A stretch of 64,000 nt of DNA, from NCBI GenBank assembly GCA_003612485.1, contig RAZA01000025.1, positions 1 through 64,000 of the forward strand. The letters are read 5' to 3'. The DNA comes from a bacterium D16-50. GTDB taxonomy: Bacteria > Bacillota > Clostridia > Lachnospirales > Lachnospiraceae. Shown here piece after piece: positions 17,502-27,008 of the stretch. The notes beneath the pieces are model-generated. The model worked only from the letters and a program-made list of their open reading frames with translations. It did no database searches and was not told the origin of the DNA. The position numbers were made by a program, and so were the translations under genes. The stretch's first letter is position 1; every line of letters starts with the position of its first letter.

Positions 17502-18026
17502 ATGTTATCGCCAATCAGTACTTTCGATGTTTCCCCTTACAGCGGCTATTCCAGCGATTCTGGCCGCGGTTTTGCCCACGACTTGGTTGCTCCGGCCCCT
17601 CAGGGCAGACCGGGGCTTGAAGCCCCTGACAGCCGCGGCACAAAAAAGATAAAGGATTCCGACGAGGCCGGTCAGGAATGCCAGACCTGCAAGAACCGCA
17701 AGTATCAGGACGGATCCGACGAGATGGTTTCTTTCAAGAGTCCTCAGCACATATCTCCCGAAAGCGCCGCCTCCGCCGTGCGGGCTCACGAGCAGGAGCA
17801 TGTGTCCAACGCGTACAAGAAGGCGGCCCAAAAGGACGGAAAGGTGATCTCCGCATCCGTGTCCATCCATACGGGAGTCTGCCCGGAGTGCGGACGCACT
17901 TACGTAACCGGCGGAACCACCCGAACCCAGATAAAATACTTCAACGAGGACAATCCATACCAGCAGGCATTGAAAAGCTCCGACCATACCAAGTACAGCG
18001 GCATGAATCTGGACTATGCCGTTTGA
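17502..18026 (+). CDS. SprA-related putative metalloprotease
   Basis: A 174-residue protein with an HExxH motif (H96, E97, H100) in the sequence VRAHEQEHV, preceded by CQTCKNRKYQDGSDE (C60, C63) and followed by CPECG (C127, C130) and YVTGGTTRTQI. This is the arrangement of the SprA-related family, predicted zinc-dependent peptidases of unknown target. No signal peptide is seen. A strong AGGAGG precedes the ATG. It sits between two small membrane-protein genes in the same direction. The family call is from motif recognition; peptidase activity is inferred. Confidence 0.85.
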   Translation: MLSPISTFDVSPYSGYSSDSGRGFAHDLVAPAPQGRPGLEAPDSRGTKKIKDSDEAGQECQTCKNRKYQDGSDEMVSFKSPQHISPESAASAVRAHEQEHVSNAYKKAAQKDGKVISASVSIHTGVCPECGRTYVTGGTTRTQIKYFNEDNPYQQALKSSDHTKYSGMNLDYAV

Positions 18027-18064
18027 ACGTTCCATCCACAATCTAAGACAGAGGTGCCCTTCAC

Positions 18065-18826
18065 ATGATTCAGTACAAGAAAAGCTATGAACTGAAAAAC
18101 AAGGCCAAGGACGCTCTTGAGGGAAAATACGGCGGCGCCATGCTGATTATTTTTTTGTGCGACGCCATTTCCTGGATGGTGCGCATGTCCGTCAGCATCG
18201 TAGGCAGCAGCACGGCTGCCAGTGTCTATATGAAGACCCAGTCCCAGAGCGCCGCCGTGGCCGTCACCGTCTTTTTTAAGGCAGTATTGCTTTTGTCCGG
18301 CGTGATTCTCTACGTAATGAACGCCGGAATCGCCCTATACTTCCTAAAGCTGGCCTGCGGTCAGCCCCTCACACTGAGGGATTTGTTCTGCGGCTATCGG
18401 TCCGAGTCCAAAAAGACACTGGTGCTGGCCGGCGCCATGGTATTGTGCCGCGCCGTCTGCATGGGACCCTTCGAGCATTTTGCCCAAGAGTTCTTAAGCG
18501 GGATACGAGGATCGGCGGGATATGCCCTGATCGCTCTGGCCATAGGCCTGTGCGTCTACCTCCCTCTCTCTCTGGGAATCGCCTTGTCCTTTTATCTGAT
18601 GTTCGATTTCCCCCAGAAATCCGGAAAGGAAATTCTCCTTATATGCTGGCGCCTCATGAAGGGAAAAAAGCTCAGGCTCCTCTATCTGGAGTTCAGCTTC
18701 CTTCCCCTGCTGCTGTTAAGCATTCTCAGCTTCGGCATCGGCCTTCTCTGGCTGCAGCCCTATATGCAGATGACCTACACCTTTTTCTTTCTTGATCTGA
18801 TGAATCCCCGCAGGGCCTCCTCCTAG
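18065..18826 (+). CDS. DUF975-family membrane protein
   Basis: The 253-residue product begins with the DUF975 opening YELKNKAKDALEGKYGGAML and has about five to six transmembrane helices, including LALAIGLCVYLPLSLGIALSFYLMF and LPLLLLSILSFGIGLLWLQPY near the end. Family members are polytopic proteins of unknown function. It lies 38 bp after the SprA-like gene and is probably cotranscribed. The 110 bp to the convergent sialidase-like gene contain only weak dyad symmetry. Confidence 0.88.
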   Translation: MIQYKKSYELKNKAKDALEGKYGGAMLIIFLCDAISWMVRMSVSIVGSSTAASVYMKTQSQSAAVAVTVFFKAVLLLSGVILYVMNAGIALYFLKLACGQPLTLRDLFCGYRSESKKTLVLAGAMVLCRAVCMGPFEHFAQEFLSGIRGSAGYALIALAIGLCVYLPLSLGIALSFYLMFDFPQKSGKEILLICWRLMKGKKLRLLYLEFSFLPLLLLSILSFGIGLLWLQPYMQMTYTFFFLDLMNPRRASS

Positions 18827-18936
18827 ATCTGTTGTGACCCAAAGGCCCTTGGGGAAACCTGTCGCCGCAAATCCCTGAGCCGCCTCAGGCGCTGTGTTTC
18901 CTTTGTTTATCATAAACGGGCAAAGACAAGGGGAGG

Positions 18937-20739
18937 CTATGCCTCCCCGCTGGTTGCTTGGAAATCCGTCAGCTCGTAGACGGCTTCCTCCTCTCTCTCG
19001 TCCGCGTCCGGCAGACCATAGGCCGGGTCTTCCTTGGGATCTTCCTCTCTGGTAGGTCCAAGGCGAGGCGCTCCGGTCCGCAGCACGAATCGGGATATGC
19101 TCTTCACCGCCGTCATGAACGGCAGTCTCTTCTTCTCTCCCCCGTCTACCGAAAGCACATATCCATTGCTTTCGCAGTCAGCCTCCAGACGGATTCCGAT
19201 CTTCGTCCCTCCATGATAGGGGCAGAAAGGAACAAGGGCCGTGGTGCGAACCCAGAGCCTTCCGTCCCCCCGAAACACCAGTCTGACGGCGGTATGCCCC
19301 TCCGGGCTTTTCAGCTCGCAGTACAGTTCGCCTTTTGCATTCTGATGGGGAAGTATCTCAAAATTCACCTGCTGTCTGGACGCCTCATACAGCACCCGCT
19401 CCGCCTTGGCATAATCATAGGGATCACAATCCCTCAGCTGAAGAGATGGCCTGTCCGTGATCTCCACCGATGCCCATTTGGGCGAATATACCGTAAAATC
19501 TTCAAAGCCCCCTGTCAAAACCCGCTGCGTCTCTCTCCCCGTAATGGGAAGGGGCAATCTGGCCACCCACACATCCTCCTTGTTCACCGTGTAGGCCAGC
19601 CACACCGCGTCCTGAGGACGGTCCATCCCCTCCGCAATGCCCCGCATGTACTGGGGCCCGAAGTCCTTCCAGAAGCCGCCGAACCGCATGGGAGGCACCT
19701 CCCCATGCACCAGCATCATATCGCGAAAAGCAATTCCGTCATCGGAAAGGGTGACGCACAGGGGCCATCTGTGTGTGGATTCCAGCGTCGGGTCATAAAA
19801 CATGGCATATCTGCCGTCGGGCGTACTCTGGGCCCAAACCTTCTGACCGCTCATAACCAAAGACGGGGATACTCTCACCGGACTCCATGTAGCTCCCCCG
19901 TCGTCGCTTCTGGCGCACCGGGAATGCTTCCACAGCCCAATGACGGACTCCTCCCCTATATGATACCAGCAGAATGCCTGATTGGCGGGGCCCTGAGGAT
20001 CATGCTTGATCCGAATGATTTGGTCTTTGTCTCCGTTCTCCTCCGCCCACTGCTGCACCGCCAGAGAATCCCCCAAAAGCTCCTGACAGCATTCCACGAA
20101 TCCTGCGTCCGGCGACTCCGTATATAGAGGATACAGCAGCTGCTCCCTGCTCCATCCCCCCTGCCAGCAGGGCCTGACGAAATAAATAGGCCCCATGGTC
20201 CCGTCAGAATACAGCTCCCGCGCCACCCTGCCGATGCCGTAATTGTCCCAGTTATTCACCCATGGCTGGGGAGACCAGCCATAGAATCCCAATAGAAGCA
20301 GACGGTTGTTCTTTGTGCGATAGAATCCCACCCTCTGGTGTATAAAGGCAAAGCTCTGGCCGTTAAACTCCGCAGCATTGCCCTTGTAATCCGTGATCTT
20401 GCAGGCGGGAATCCGATAGGCAGGAAAGGCAACACAAAAAGAATCCCAGACCCTGCCGTCTTCGGAGGAGGCAAGCACACTCTGCCCCGCCCCCGTATGC
20501 TCACTCACGGGATTAACGAAATAATGCACATAAAAGCGGCTGTTCCAATAGGCCAGATCCGCCCCATGCTTATAAGTGCAGCCAGTTCCGTCATCAAGCT
20601 CCGGATGGCTGCGGTTGGCTCTTGTAACCTGAAAACAGCCAGCCCCCCTTACGGGCGGAAGCTGGCCGTCATGATAATCACAGTTGGGCTGACGCCCTCC
20701 GCAGTAATAAGGCAGAGGGCCTCCTTTTCTTTCATCCAT
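18937..20739 (-). CDS. Sialidase-like beta-propeller protein (Asp-box, BNR)
   Basis: A 600-residue protein without signal peptide or membrane segments. At least two Asp-box motifs (S-x-D/E-x-G-x-x-W) are visible, SSEDGRVW early and SDDGGATW in the middle, with a degenerate copy SDDGIAF later. Such repeats mark sialidase-type propellers. The C-terminal part (ELYCELKSPEGHTAVRLVF, YVLSVDGGEKKRLPF) looks like an additional beta-sandwich domain. It could be an intracellular glycoside hydrolase acting on imported oligosaccharides; the substrate cannot be read from sequence. The ATG at 20739 has AGAGGA 7 nt upstream and follows the prfB stop by 23 bp. Confidence 0.8.
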   Translation of the reverse strand: MDERKGGPLPYYCGGRQPNCDYHDGQLPPVRGAGCFQVTRANRSHPELDDGTGCTYKHGADLAYWNSRFYVHYFVNPVSEHTGAGQSVLASSEDGRVWDSFCVAFPAYRIPACKITDYKGNAAEFNGQSFAFIHQRVGFYRTKNNRLLLLGFYGWSPQPWVNNWDNYGIGRVARELYSDGTMGPIYFVRPCWQGGWSREQLLYPLYTESPDAGFVECCQELLGDSLAVQQWAEENGDKDQIIRIKHDPQGPANQAFCWYHIGEESVIGLWKHSRCARSDDGGATWSPVRVSPSLVMSGQKVWAQSTPDGRYAMFYDPTLESTHRWPLCVTLSDDGIAFRDMMLVHGEVPPMRFGGFWKDFGPQYMRGIAEGMDRPQDAVWLAYTVNKEDVWVARLPLPITGRETQRVLTGGFEDFTVYSPKWASVEITDRPSLQLRDCDPYDYAKAERVLYEASRQQVNFEILPHQNAKGELYCELKSPEGHTAVRLVFRGDGRLWVRTTALVPFCPYHGGTKIGIRLEADCESNGYVLSVDGGEKKRLPFMTAVKSISRFVLRTGAPRLGPTREEDPKEDPAYGLPDADEREEEAVYELTDFQATSGEA

Positions 20740-20762
20740 GTTCAATTCCTCTATATCTCTTT

Positions 20763-21891
20763 CTATCCCATGTTCCCTGATCCGGGCTTGGCGCTGATCC
20801 ATTTCAGATAACCGTTGATAAAGGTGTCCAGATTTCCGTCCAGCACTCCACCGGCATTGCTAGACTCCACCTCCGTCCTATGATCCTTCACCAAGGTATA
20901 GGGCTGCAGCACATAGGAGCGGATCTGATTGCCCCAGGCAATATCCTTGATCTCCCCCCGAATGTCAGAGAGCTTCTCCACATTGGCTTCCTGCTTCAGC
21001 ATATACAGCTTGGCCTTCAGCATCTGCATGGCCTTATCCTTGTTCTGGAACTGGCTGCGCTCATTCTGGCACTGCACCACCGTCCCCGTGGGGATATGGG
21101 TAATTCGGATAGCCGAAGAAGTCTTGTTGATATGCTGTCCTCCGGCGCCGCTGCTTCGGTAGGTATCGATGCGCAGATCCTTTTCATCGATCTCCACGTC
21201 CAGATCTTCCTCAATATCCGGCATCACGTCCAGAGACACAAAGGAGGTCTGGCGCTTCCCCTGCGCATTGAAGGGGGATATCCGCACCAGCCTGTGCACA
21301 CCCTTCTCCGACTTCAGGTAGCCGTAGGCATTCACCCCGTTGACTTGGAAAGTCACTGACTTGATCCCCGCCTCGTCCCCGTCCAGATAATCCAGCACCT
21401 CTACGCTGAAGCCCTTGCGCTCCGCCCATCTGGTATACATGCGGTAAAGCATGCCGCACCAGTCGCAGCTCTCCGTTCCGCCCGCTCCCGCATTCAGCTT
21501 CAGTATGGCATTGTTTTTGTCATACTCCCCCGCCAGCAGCGTGCCGATCCGCAGCTCCTCGAACCGGGCCACAAACTCATCCAGCTCCCCCCGTATCTCA
21601 GGAATCAGAGACTGGTCGTTTTCCTCATACCCCATCTCGATCAGGGTCAGGATGTCCTCATACTGGCCCGAAAGCTTATCACAGCCCTCCACGATGCCCT
21701 TCAGGCCCTTCAGTTCCTTCATCTTATTGTTGGAGCGTTCAGGATCATCCCAAAAACCGGGTGCCTCCATCTCCATCTCCAGCTCTTCTATCCTCTTCGC
21801 CTTATTAGCGAGGTCAAAGTGAATCCCTCACTTCCGCTAATGGAGTTTCGTAGGACAAAATTTCTGTTTTCATCTGATCCAGTTCTACCAC
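20763..21891 (-). CDS. prfB: Peptide chain release factor 2, with programmed +1 frameshift
   Basis: RF2 reads UAA and UGA and triggers peptide release. The gene needs a +1 shift: a short first frame starting at GTG 21891 encodes VVELDQMKTEI...LAEVRDSL and stops at TGA (21814-21816) in CTT TGA C. The second frame continues DLANKAKRIEELEMEMEAPG and runs to 20763. An AGGGA stimulator precedes the slippery CTT. The main part contains the GGQ motif in SSGAGGQHINKTSSA. GAGGGTGA lies upstream of the GTG. It follows secA on the same strand with about 120 bp between, a common arrangement. Confidence 0.95.
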
Positions 21892-22011
21892 TTAACGTCA
21901 CCCTCTTTCTATGGTTTGATTTTTCGGCCATCCATGGCCGCTGTCTTGCTGATTTACCCTTCCCCATGAAGGGTTTTGATAGGAAGCTTCCCATCAGGCC
22001 TTGGGACTCGT

Positions 22012-24579
22012 TCAGGCCTTTCTTCCGCAGCACTGCTTATACTTCTTTCCGCTGCCGCAGGGACAAGGATCATTGGGATAGACCTTCGCATTGCTCCGCT
22101 TCGTGGGCGCCTTGGCCACGGAATCGTCCTTATTGGTGCCGGTGACCTTCACCACCTGCTCCCGCTCCACCTTCTGCTCCACCTTCACCCTAAACAGCAC
22201 CCGGATGGTCTCCTCCCGGATGTTCTGGGTCATCTCGTCGAACATATTGTATCCGCTCATCTTGTACTCCACCAGCGGATCCCTCTGGCCGTAAGCCTGC
22301 AGGCCGATGCCCTGACGCAGCTGTTCCATATCGTCTATGTGGTCCATCCACTTCCTATCGATGACCTTCAGCAGAATCACCCGCTCCAGCTCTCTGATAG
22401 CCTCCGCATTGGGGAACTCAGCCTCCTTGCTCTCATAGAGCTTCACGGCCTCCTCCTTCAGCTGCTGCTTTAAGCTGTTCTTGCTCACCTTCCCTATCCT
22501 CTCCGCAGTCACCGGCGCAAGAGGAATGGTGGGAATCAGCAGCGTGTTCAGCTCTCCGAAGTTCTGGGCATCCACCTCTGCATCATCATTGATGCTGATG
22601 TCCACGCAGTTCTCCGTGATATCCGTGATCATCTTGTACACGAAGTCCCTCATGCTCTCGCCGTTCAAGATCCTGCGGCGCTCCTCGTAGATGATCTCCC
22701 TCTGCTCGCTCATGACCCTATCGTACTCCAGCAGATTTTTGCGGATGCCGAAGTTATTGTTCTCAATCTTCTTCTGGGCCGACTCGATGGCGTTGGTCAG
22801 GGCCTTGTGCTCGATCTCCTGCCCCTCAGGTACTCCCAATGTATTGAACATGCCGATAAGCCTTTCGGAACCGAAGAGCCTCATGAGATCGTCCTGCAGG
22901 GAAATATAGAATTTGGATTCCCCCGGATCCCCCTGGCGCCCGGAACGGCCCCTCAGCTGATTGTCGATTCGTCTGGATTCATGGCGCTCCGTGCCGATGA
23001 TCTTCAATCCGCCCGCGGCTCTGGACTCCTCATCCAGCTTGATGTCCGTGCCTCGTCCGGCCATGTTGGTGGCGATGGTCACCGCCCCGTGGATGCCTGC
23101 ATCCGCCACGATCTCCGCTTCCATCTCGTGGAACTTTGCATTCAGCACCTTGTGCTGGATGCCCCGTTTGGTCAGCAGCCTGCTCAGCTCTTCACTGGCC
23201 TCGATGGTGATGGTGCCCACCAGCACCGGCTGCCCCTTGGCATGGGCCTCCTCCACCGCCGCCACGATGGCCGCCAGCTTCTCCGCCTTGGTCTTGTACA
23301 CCGCATCCTGCAGATCCTTGCGCGCCACGGGAACATTGGTGGGAATCTCCACCACGTCCATGCCGTAGATCTCCCGGAATTCCTTCTCCTCCGTCAGAGC
23401 CGTACCCGTCATGCCGCATTTCTTATCAAACAGATTGAAGAAATGCTGGAAGGTGATGGTAGCCGAGGTCTTGCTCTCCCGCTTTACCTTCACATGCTCC
23501 TTTGCCTCTATAGCCTGATGCAGACCGTCCGAATACCGCCGTCCGGGCATGATGCGCCCGGTGAACTCGTCCACGATCAGCACCTGATCGTCCTTCACCA
23601 CATAGTCCTGATCCCGGAACATCAGATTATGAGCCCGCAGGGCCAGTATGATATTATGCTGTATCTCCAGATTCTCCGTGTCGGCATAATTCTGGATGTG
23701 AAAGAACTCCTCCACCTTCTTTATGCCCGCCTCCGTGAGATTGATGACCTTGTCCTTTTCGTTGACGATGAAGTCCCCTGTCTCCTCCTGCACCACGCCC
23801 ATGATGGCATCCATCTTGGTCAGCTGCTGCACGTCCTCTCCCCTATGCATACGTCTGGCCAAAAGATCGCACATCTCATAGAGGGCTGTGGACTTGCCGC
23901 TCTGGCCCGATATGATCAGAGGCGTTCTGGCCTCGTCGATTAGCACCGAGTCCACCTCGTCGATGATGCAATAGTGGAGATCCCGCAGCACCAGCTGCTC
24001 CTTGTAAAGCACCATATTGTCCCGGAGATAATCAAAACCCAGCTCATTGCTGGTCACATAAGTAATATCGCAGGAATAGGCGTTCCTGCGCTCCTCGGAG
24101 GTCATACTGTTTAGTACCACCCCCACGGTCAGTCCCAGAAAACGGTGAATCTGTCCCATCCATTCCGCGTCACGCTTGGCCAGATAGTCGTTGACAGTGA
24201 CCACATGCACTCCCTTGCCCTCCAGAGCATTGAGATAGGAGGGCAGCGTAGCCACCAGCGTCTTTCCCTCACCGGTCTTCATCTCCGCGATACGGCCCTG
24301 ATGCATGATAATGCCTCCAATGATCTGTACCCGGAAATGCTCCATGTTCAGAATCCTTCTGGCCGCCTCCCGCACCGTGGCATAAGCCTCGGGAAGCAGG
24401 TCGTCCAGAGTCTCCCCCTCCCCCAGCCTTTTCTTGAACTCCGCGGTTTTATTCTTCAGCTCCTCATCGGATAGAGCCTGCATCTGGGAACGCAGACCAT
24501 CCACCTTGTCCGCCAGCGGAAGAACGCGCTTCACTTCTCTCTCGCTGCGGGTGCCAAATATCTTATCAATCACTTTCAC
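22012..24579 (-). CDS. secA: Protein translocase ATPase SecA (general, SecA1)
   Basis: The 855-residue housekeeping SecA drives preprotein export through SecYEG. It has Walker A MKTGEGKT, Walker B IIDEVDSVLIDEARTPL, motif GMTGTALTEEKEF, NMAGRGTDIKL and RGRSGRQGDPG. The C-terminal zinc-binding SEC-C tail CPCGSGKKYKQCCG marks it as the general paralogue. The frame is open to 24681, but the conserved start VKVIDKIFGTRSEREVK fits the GTG at 24579, with a promoter at 24626-24654. A second SecA (58154-60484) without the zinc tail belongs to the accessory system. Confidence 0.96.
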   Translation of the reverse strand: MKVIDKIFGTRSEREVKRVLPLADKVDGLRSQMQALSDEELKNKTAEFKKRLGEGETLDDLLPEAYATVREAARRILNMEHFRVQIIGGIIMHQGRIAEMKTGEGKTLVATLPSYLNALEGKGVHVVTVNDYLAKRDAEWMGQIHRFLGLTVGVVLNSMTSEERRNAYSCDITYVTSNELGFDYLRDNMVLYKEQLVLRDLHYCIIDEVDSVLIDEARTPLIISGQSGKSTALYEMCDLLARRMHRGEDVQQLTKMDAIMGVVQEETGDFIVNEKDKVINLTEAGIKKVEEFFHIQNYADTENLEIQHNIILALRAHNLMFRDQDYVVKDDQVLIVDEFTGRIMPGRRYSDGLHQAIEAKEHVKVKRESKTSATITFQHFFNLFDKKCGMTGTALTEEKEFREIYGMDVVEIPTNVPVARKDLQDAVYKTKAEKLAAIVAAVEEAHAKGQPVLVGTITIEASEELSRLLTKRGIQHKVLNAKFHEMEAEIVADAGIHGAVTIATNMAGRGTDIKLDEESRAAGGLKIIGTERHESRRIDNQLRGRSGRQGDPGESKFYISLQDDLMRLFGSERLIGMFNTLGVPEGQEIEHKALTNAIESAQKKIENNNFGIRKNLLEYDRVMSEQREIIYEERRRILNGESMRDFVYKMITDITENCVDISINDDAEVDAQNFGELNTLLIPTIPLAPVTAERIGKVSKNSLKQQLKEEAVKLYESKEAEFPNAEAIRELERVILLKVIDRKWMDHIDDMEQLRQGIGLQAYGQRDPLVEYKMSGYNMFDEMTQNIREETIRVLFRVKVEQKVEREQVVKVTGTNKDDSVAKAPTKRSNAKVYPNDPCPCGSGKKYKQCCGRKA

Positions 24580-24625
24580 TGGCCATCCAACCTTTCTGGG
24601 ACTCCTTATGAAAAGTCCAAATCTT

Positions 24626-24654
24626 ATTTTACCAGATTTCTCCCTTGGATTCAA
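24626..24654 (-). promoter_or_regulatory. Promoter of secA-prfB
   Basis: On the minus strand TTGAAT (24649-24654) and TAAAAT (24626-24631) are separated by 17 bp, about 45 nt upstream of the secA GTG. Confidence 0.72.
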
Positions 24655-24701
24655 CACCCTGCCATGAGCTAGTATTGACAATTTGTAAATATTTTGTGAA
24701 T

Positions 24702-27008
24702 TTAAGGCTGCGCAAACCGATAGATATATTTTTCGGGCATTTGCCCCTGCCTGAGATACCCTGAAAATACCCTGCCGTCCCGGGCCGTGACGGTGACTTT
24801 GACACAGCTTTTCCGAAACAAGCTGCTCCTTCCGGGATGCTCATACTCCATCCACTCCAAAAACTCTTCCACCTCCTCAGGTTCGGTTATAAGCAGGCTC
24901 CAGTTCTCTACCTCCCCCTCGTAAAAGATCTCTGCCCCCGGCTCGGCGGGCCAAGTTTCCTGAAAGGCCTTTGCCGCCTCCTGAAATCTGGCCCGAAGCT
25001 CTTCCTCCGTCTCCTCCCCGTACACTCCGTAAGTCAGTCTGGCCGCGGTTACCCTATCTTCGCCGCTTGTACCCTGATCCGCAAAGTATCCTTTGCCATT
25101 GTAAAACAGACCAAGCTCGATGGATGCAATGTCCGAAGCCTCCTCCACCCTGACCCAGTCCTCATAGCCCGCCTGCTCCAAGGCCTCCACGGTTCGGCTC
25201 ATATCATCGTATACATCCAATACCGCTCCGTCCTTTGTGTCAAGCAGCACCCTGACCAGAAGCCGCCCTTGTCCCAGCACCGCTTTCTCTGGGCTTTCCC
25301 TCAGATCCTGATTGTAAGCCCTGACGATGGAAAGAACTTTGCCTGCATCCGCATTTTCCACCACAAGCTGACTGTCCCCGCGAAACAGCGTTATCCTATC
25401 CAATGCATTTTCCAAGGTTTTCTCATCCAACAGATAGGCTTGTTCAATATATTCCTGACTTGTAAGCAGCGCAAGAAGCACCTCCTTGTCCTTCTCAGGT
25501 ATGGTATACATACGATAGTAGCTTCTGCCGCTCTTCAGCGTCACTCTTGTATTTATTTTCTGGGTTTCCCCGCCATACGTCCCTGCGCTCTGAACCTGAC
25601 CGGTATCTGCAGGAGCATCATATACAACGCCTTCATATACGGCGGTATCCGGAAGGACATCCTCCTGCCCATACCTCCCTTCCCCCGCCTGCCAGGCCGT
25701 GGCCCGCTCCAGATAAGGATAGATCAGCTCCATATCCTGCAGACGTACCTTCTCCAGAATATCCTCGTAGGAAAATTCACGGTTTCCAAAAAAATAATGA
25801 TAAATGCCTATCTCCGCAATCTCCTCCTTGTCCGGAAGATATGTGTCATAGCCCAGCCAGTCCTGATAAAAACAAAAACACAGCAGAAACGAAAGCAGCA
25901 GGGCTGCCCCCATCTGGAGCTTATGTGAAAAAAACGCCTTGAAATCCATCTGAAAGACAATATCCAGCCCGCCGTAGGTAAGCACGGCTGCCAGCGCTGC
26001 CCCAAAGCACCCCCAGAGAACAGACATATTCTCTGAGAGCAGACAGAATAGCATCCATCCGCACATTCCGGCCCCCACTCCGCAGATCATTCTGATCCAT
26101 GCGGACACCGCTCTGTTCCGGATGCCCTGCTCCGCATGCTCGGAAGGCCTTCTCATGTACAGAATCCATGCGCACAGCCCCAGAGATATGGCTACCACCA
26201 GATTGATCAGCAGCATTTTCCATATCTCCCCCTGCTGCAGCATAGCTCTCAGCTCATCTATCGCCCGATACAGCAGCACCACGGCAGAAACCAGAGGCGA
26301 AGCATAAGTCGCCTCCCATCCCCCCCATACTTTTGATCCGACAGTGTCCATGTACATCCCTAAAAACATATATCCGACACCCCAGATACCCACTCCCCCA
26401 AAGCCCAGAACCAGTATGCTCACCAGAGCGTTCAGAGCATTTCCGCAGAGCATCACCGCCGTCAGAACCAGATTGTACACCAGCAGGAAATCCACCAAAC
26501 ACACCATAATGCAGGAGAACACCATCTTGGCCATCCCCCATGCAGCCGGCACCTGCCCCAGATTTTCCCTCAAAAAGCTCCCCGTCACTGCAGCCGACAT
26601 TCCCAGACAAGCCAGAAAGGGAACAAACCAGATCAGAAACCCGTTCAAGTAGCAGACCTTGAACAAGGTGTTTCTCCTGATAGGAAGACCATGATAGAGA
26701 TCTACACTGCTCCTATGGAACAAAAAGCGAAAGGCTGCAAGGCCCGCCGTGACCGCTGCCGCCATAGCCACCGTCCCGCTCATGCCCATGGCCTTTCTAC
26801 CGTACCACAGCAGAATTTCCTGCACCAAAGCCTCCGGAGAATACCCCAAGGCTTCAACCTGCCCCTTATATCTGGTAAGAGCATCCCAGTTCACAAGACA
26901 CATCACGGGCAGAGCCAGCATATTGGCAAGAAAGGACAGTGCAATCATCCAGCTCTTGTGCCGCAGATCATCTCTCATGGCGTTAAAGAATAAGCGATTT
27001 GATGTCAT
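24702..27008 (-). CDS. ABC transporter permease with large extracytoplasmic C-terminal domain
   Basis: A 768-residue membrane protein. The first 420 residues hold about ten hydrophobic segments in two groups and the phrase DLYHGLPIRRNTLFKVCYLNGFLIW, typical of clostridial ABC-2 type permeases of the YtrC/D kind. The last 350 residues form a soluble domain (from about YDTYLPDKEEIAEIGIYHYFFGN) that resembles what is annotated DUF6449 in such permeases, from memory. Its start overlaps the ATP-binding gene by 26 nt and a YtrA-type regulator heads the operon. This layout suggests stress- or antibiotic-responsive transport; the substrate is unknown. Confidence 0.85.
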   Translation of the reverse strand: MTSNRLFFNAMRDDLRHKSWMIALSFLANMLALPVMCLVNWDALTRYKGQVEALGYSPEALVQEILLWYGRKAMGMSGTVAMAAAVTAGLAAFRFLFHRSSVDLYHGLPIRRNTLFKVCYLNGFLIWFVPFLACLGMSAAVTGSFLRENLGQVPAAWGMAKMVFSCIMVCLVDFLLVYNLVLTAVMLCGNALNALVSILVLGFGGVGIWGVGYMFLGMYMDTVGSKVWGGWEATYASPLVSAVVLLYRAIDELRAMLQQGEIWKMLLINLVVAISLGLCAWILYMRRPSEHAEQGIRNRAVSAWIRMICGVGAGMCGWMLFCLLSENMSVLWGCFGAALAAVLTYGGLDIVFQMDFKAFFSHKLQMGAALLLSFLLCFCFYQDWLGYDTYLPDKEEIAEIGIYHYFFGNREFSYEDILEKVRLQDMELIYPYLERATAWQAGEGRYGQEDVLPDTAVYEGVVYDAPADTGQVQSAGTYGGETQKINTRVTLKSGRSYYRMYTIPEKDKEVLLALLTSQEYIEQAYLLDEKTLENALDRITLFRGDSQLVVENADAGKVLSIVRAYNQDLRESPEKAVLGQGRLLVRVLLDTKDGAVLDVYDDMSRTVEALEQAGYEDWVRVEEASDIASIELGLFYNGKGYFADQGTSGEDRVTAARLTYGVYGEETEEELRARFQEAAKAFQETWPAEPGAEIFYEGEVENWSLLITEPEEVEEFLEWMEYEHPGRSSLFRKSCVKVTVTARDGRVFSGYLRQGQMPEKYIYRFAQP

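Noticed and set aside
21788..22033. An 81-codon minus-strand open frame between secA and prfB
   Set aside because: It overlaps the prfB leader in another frame; the leader peptide plus frameshift explains the region.
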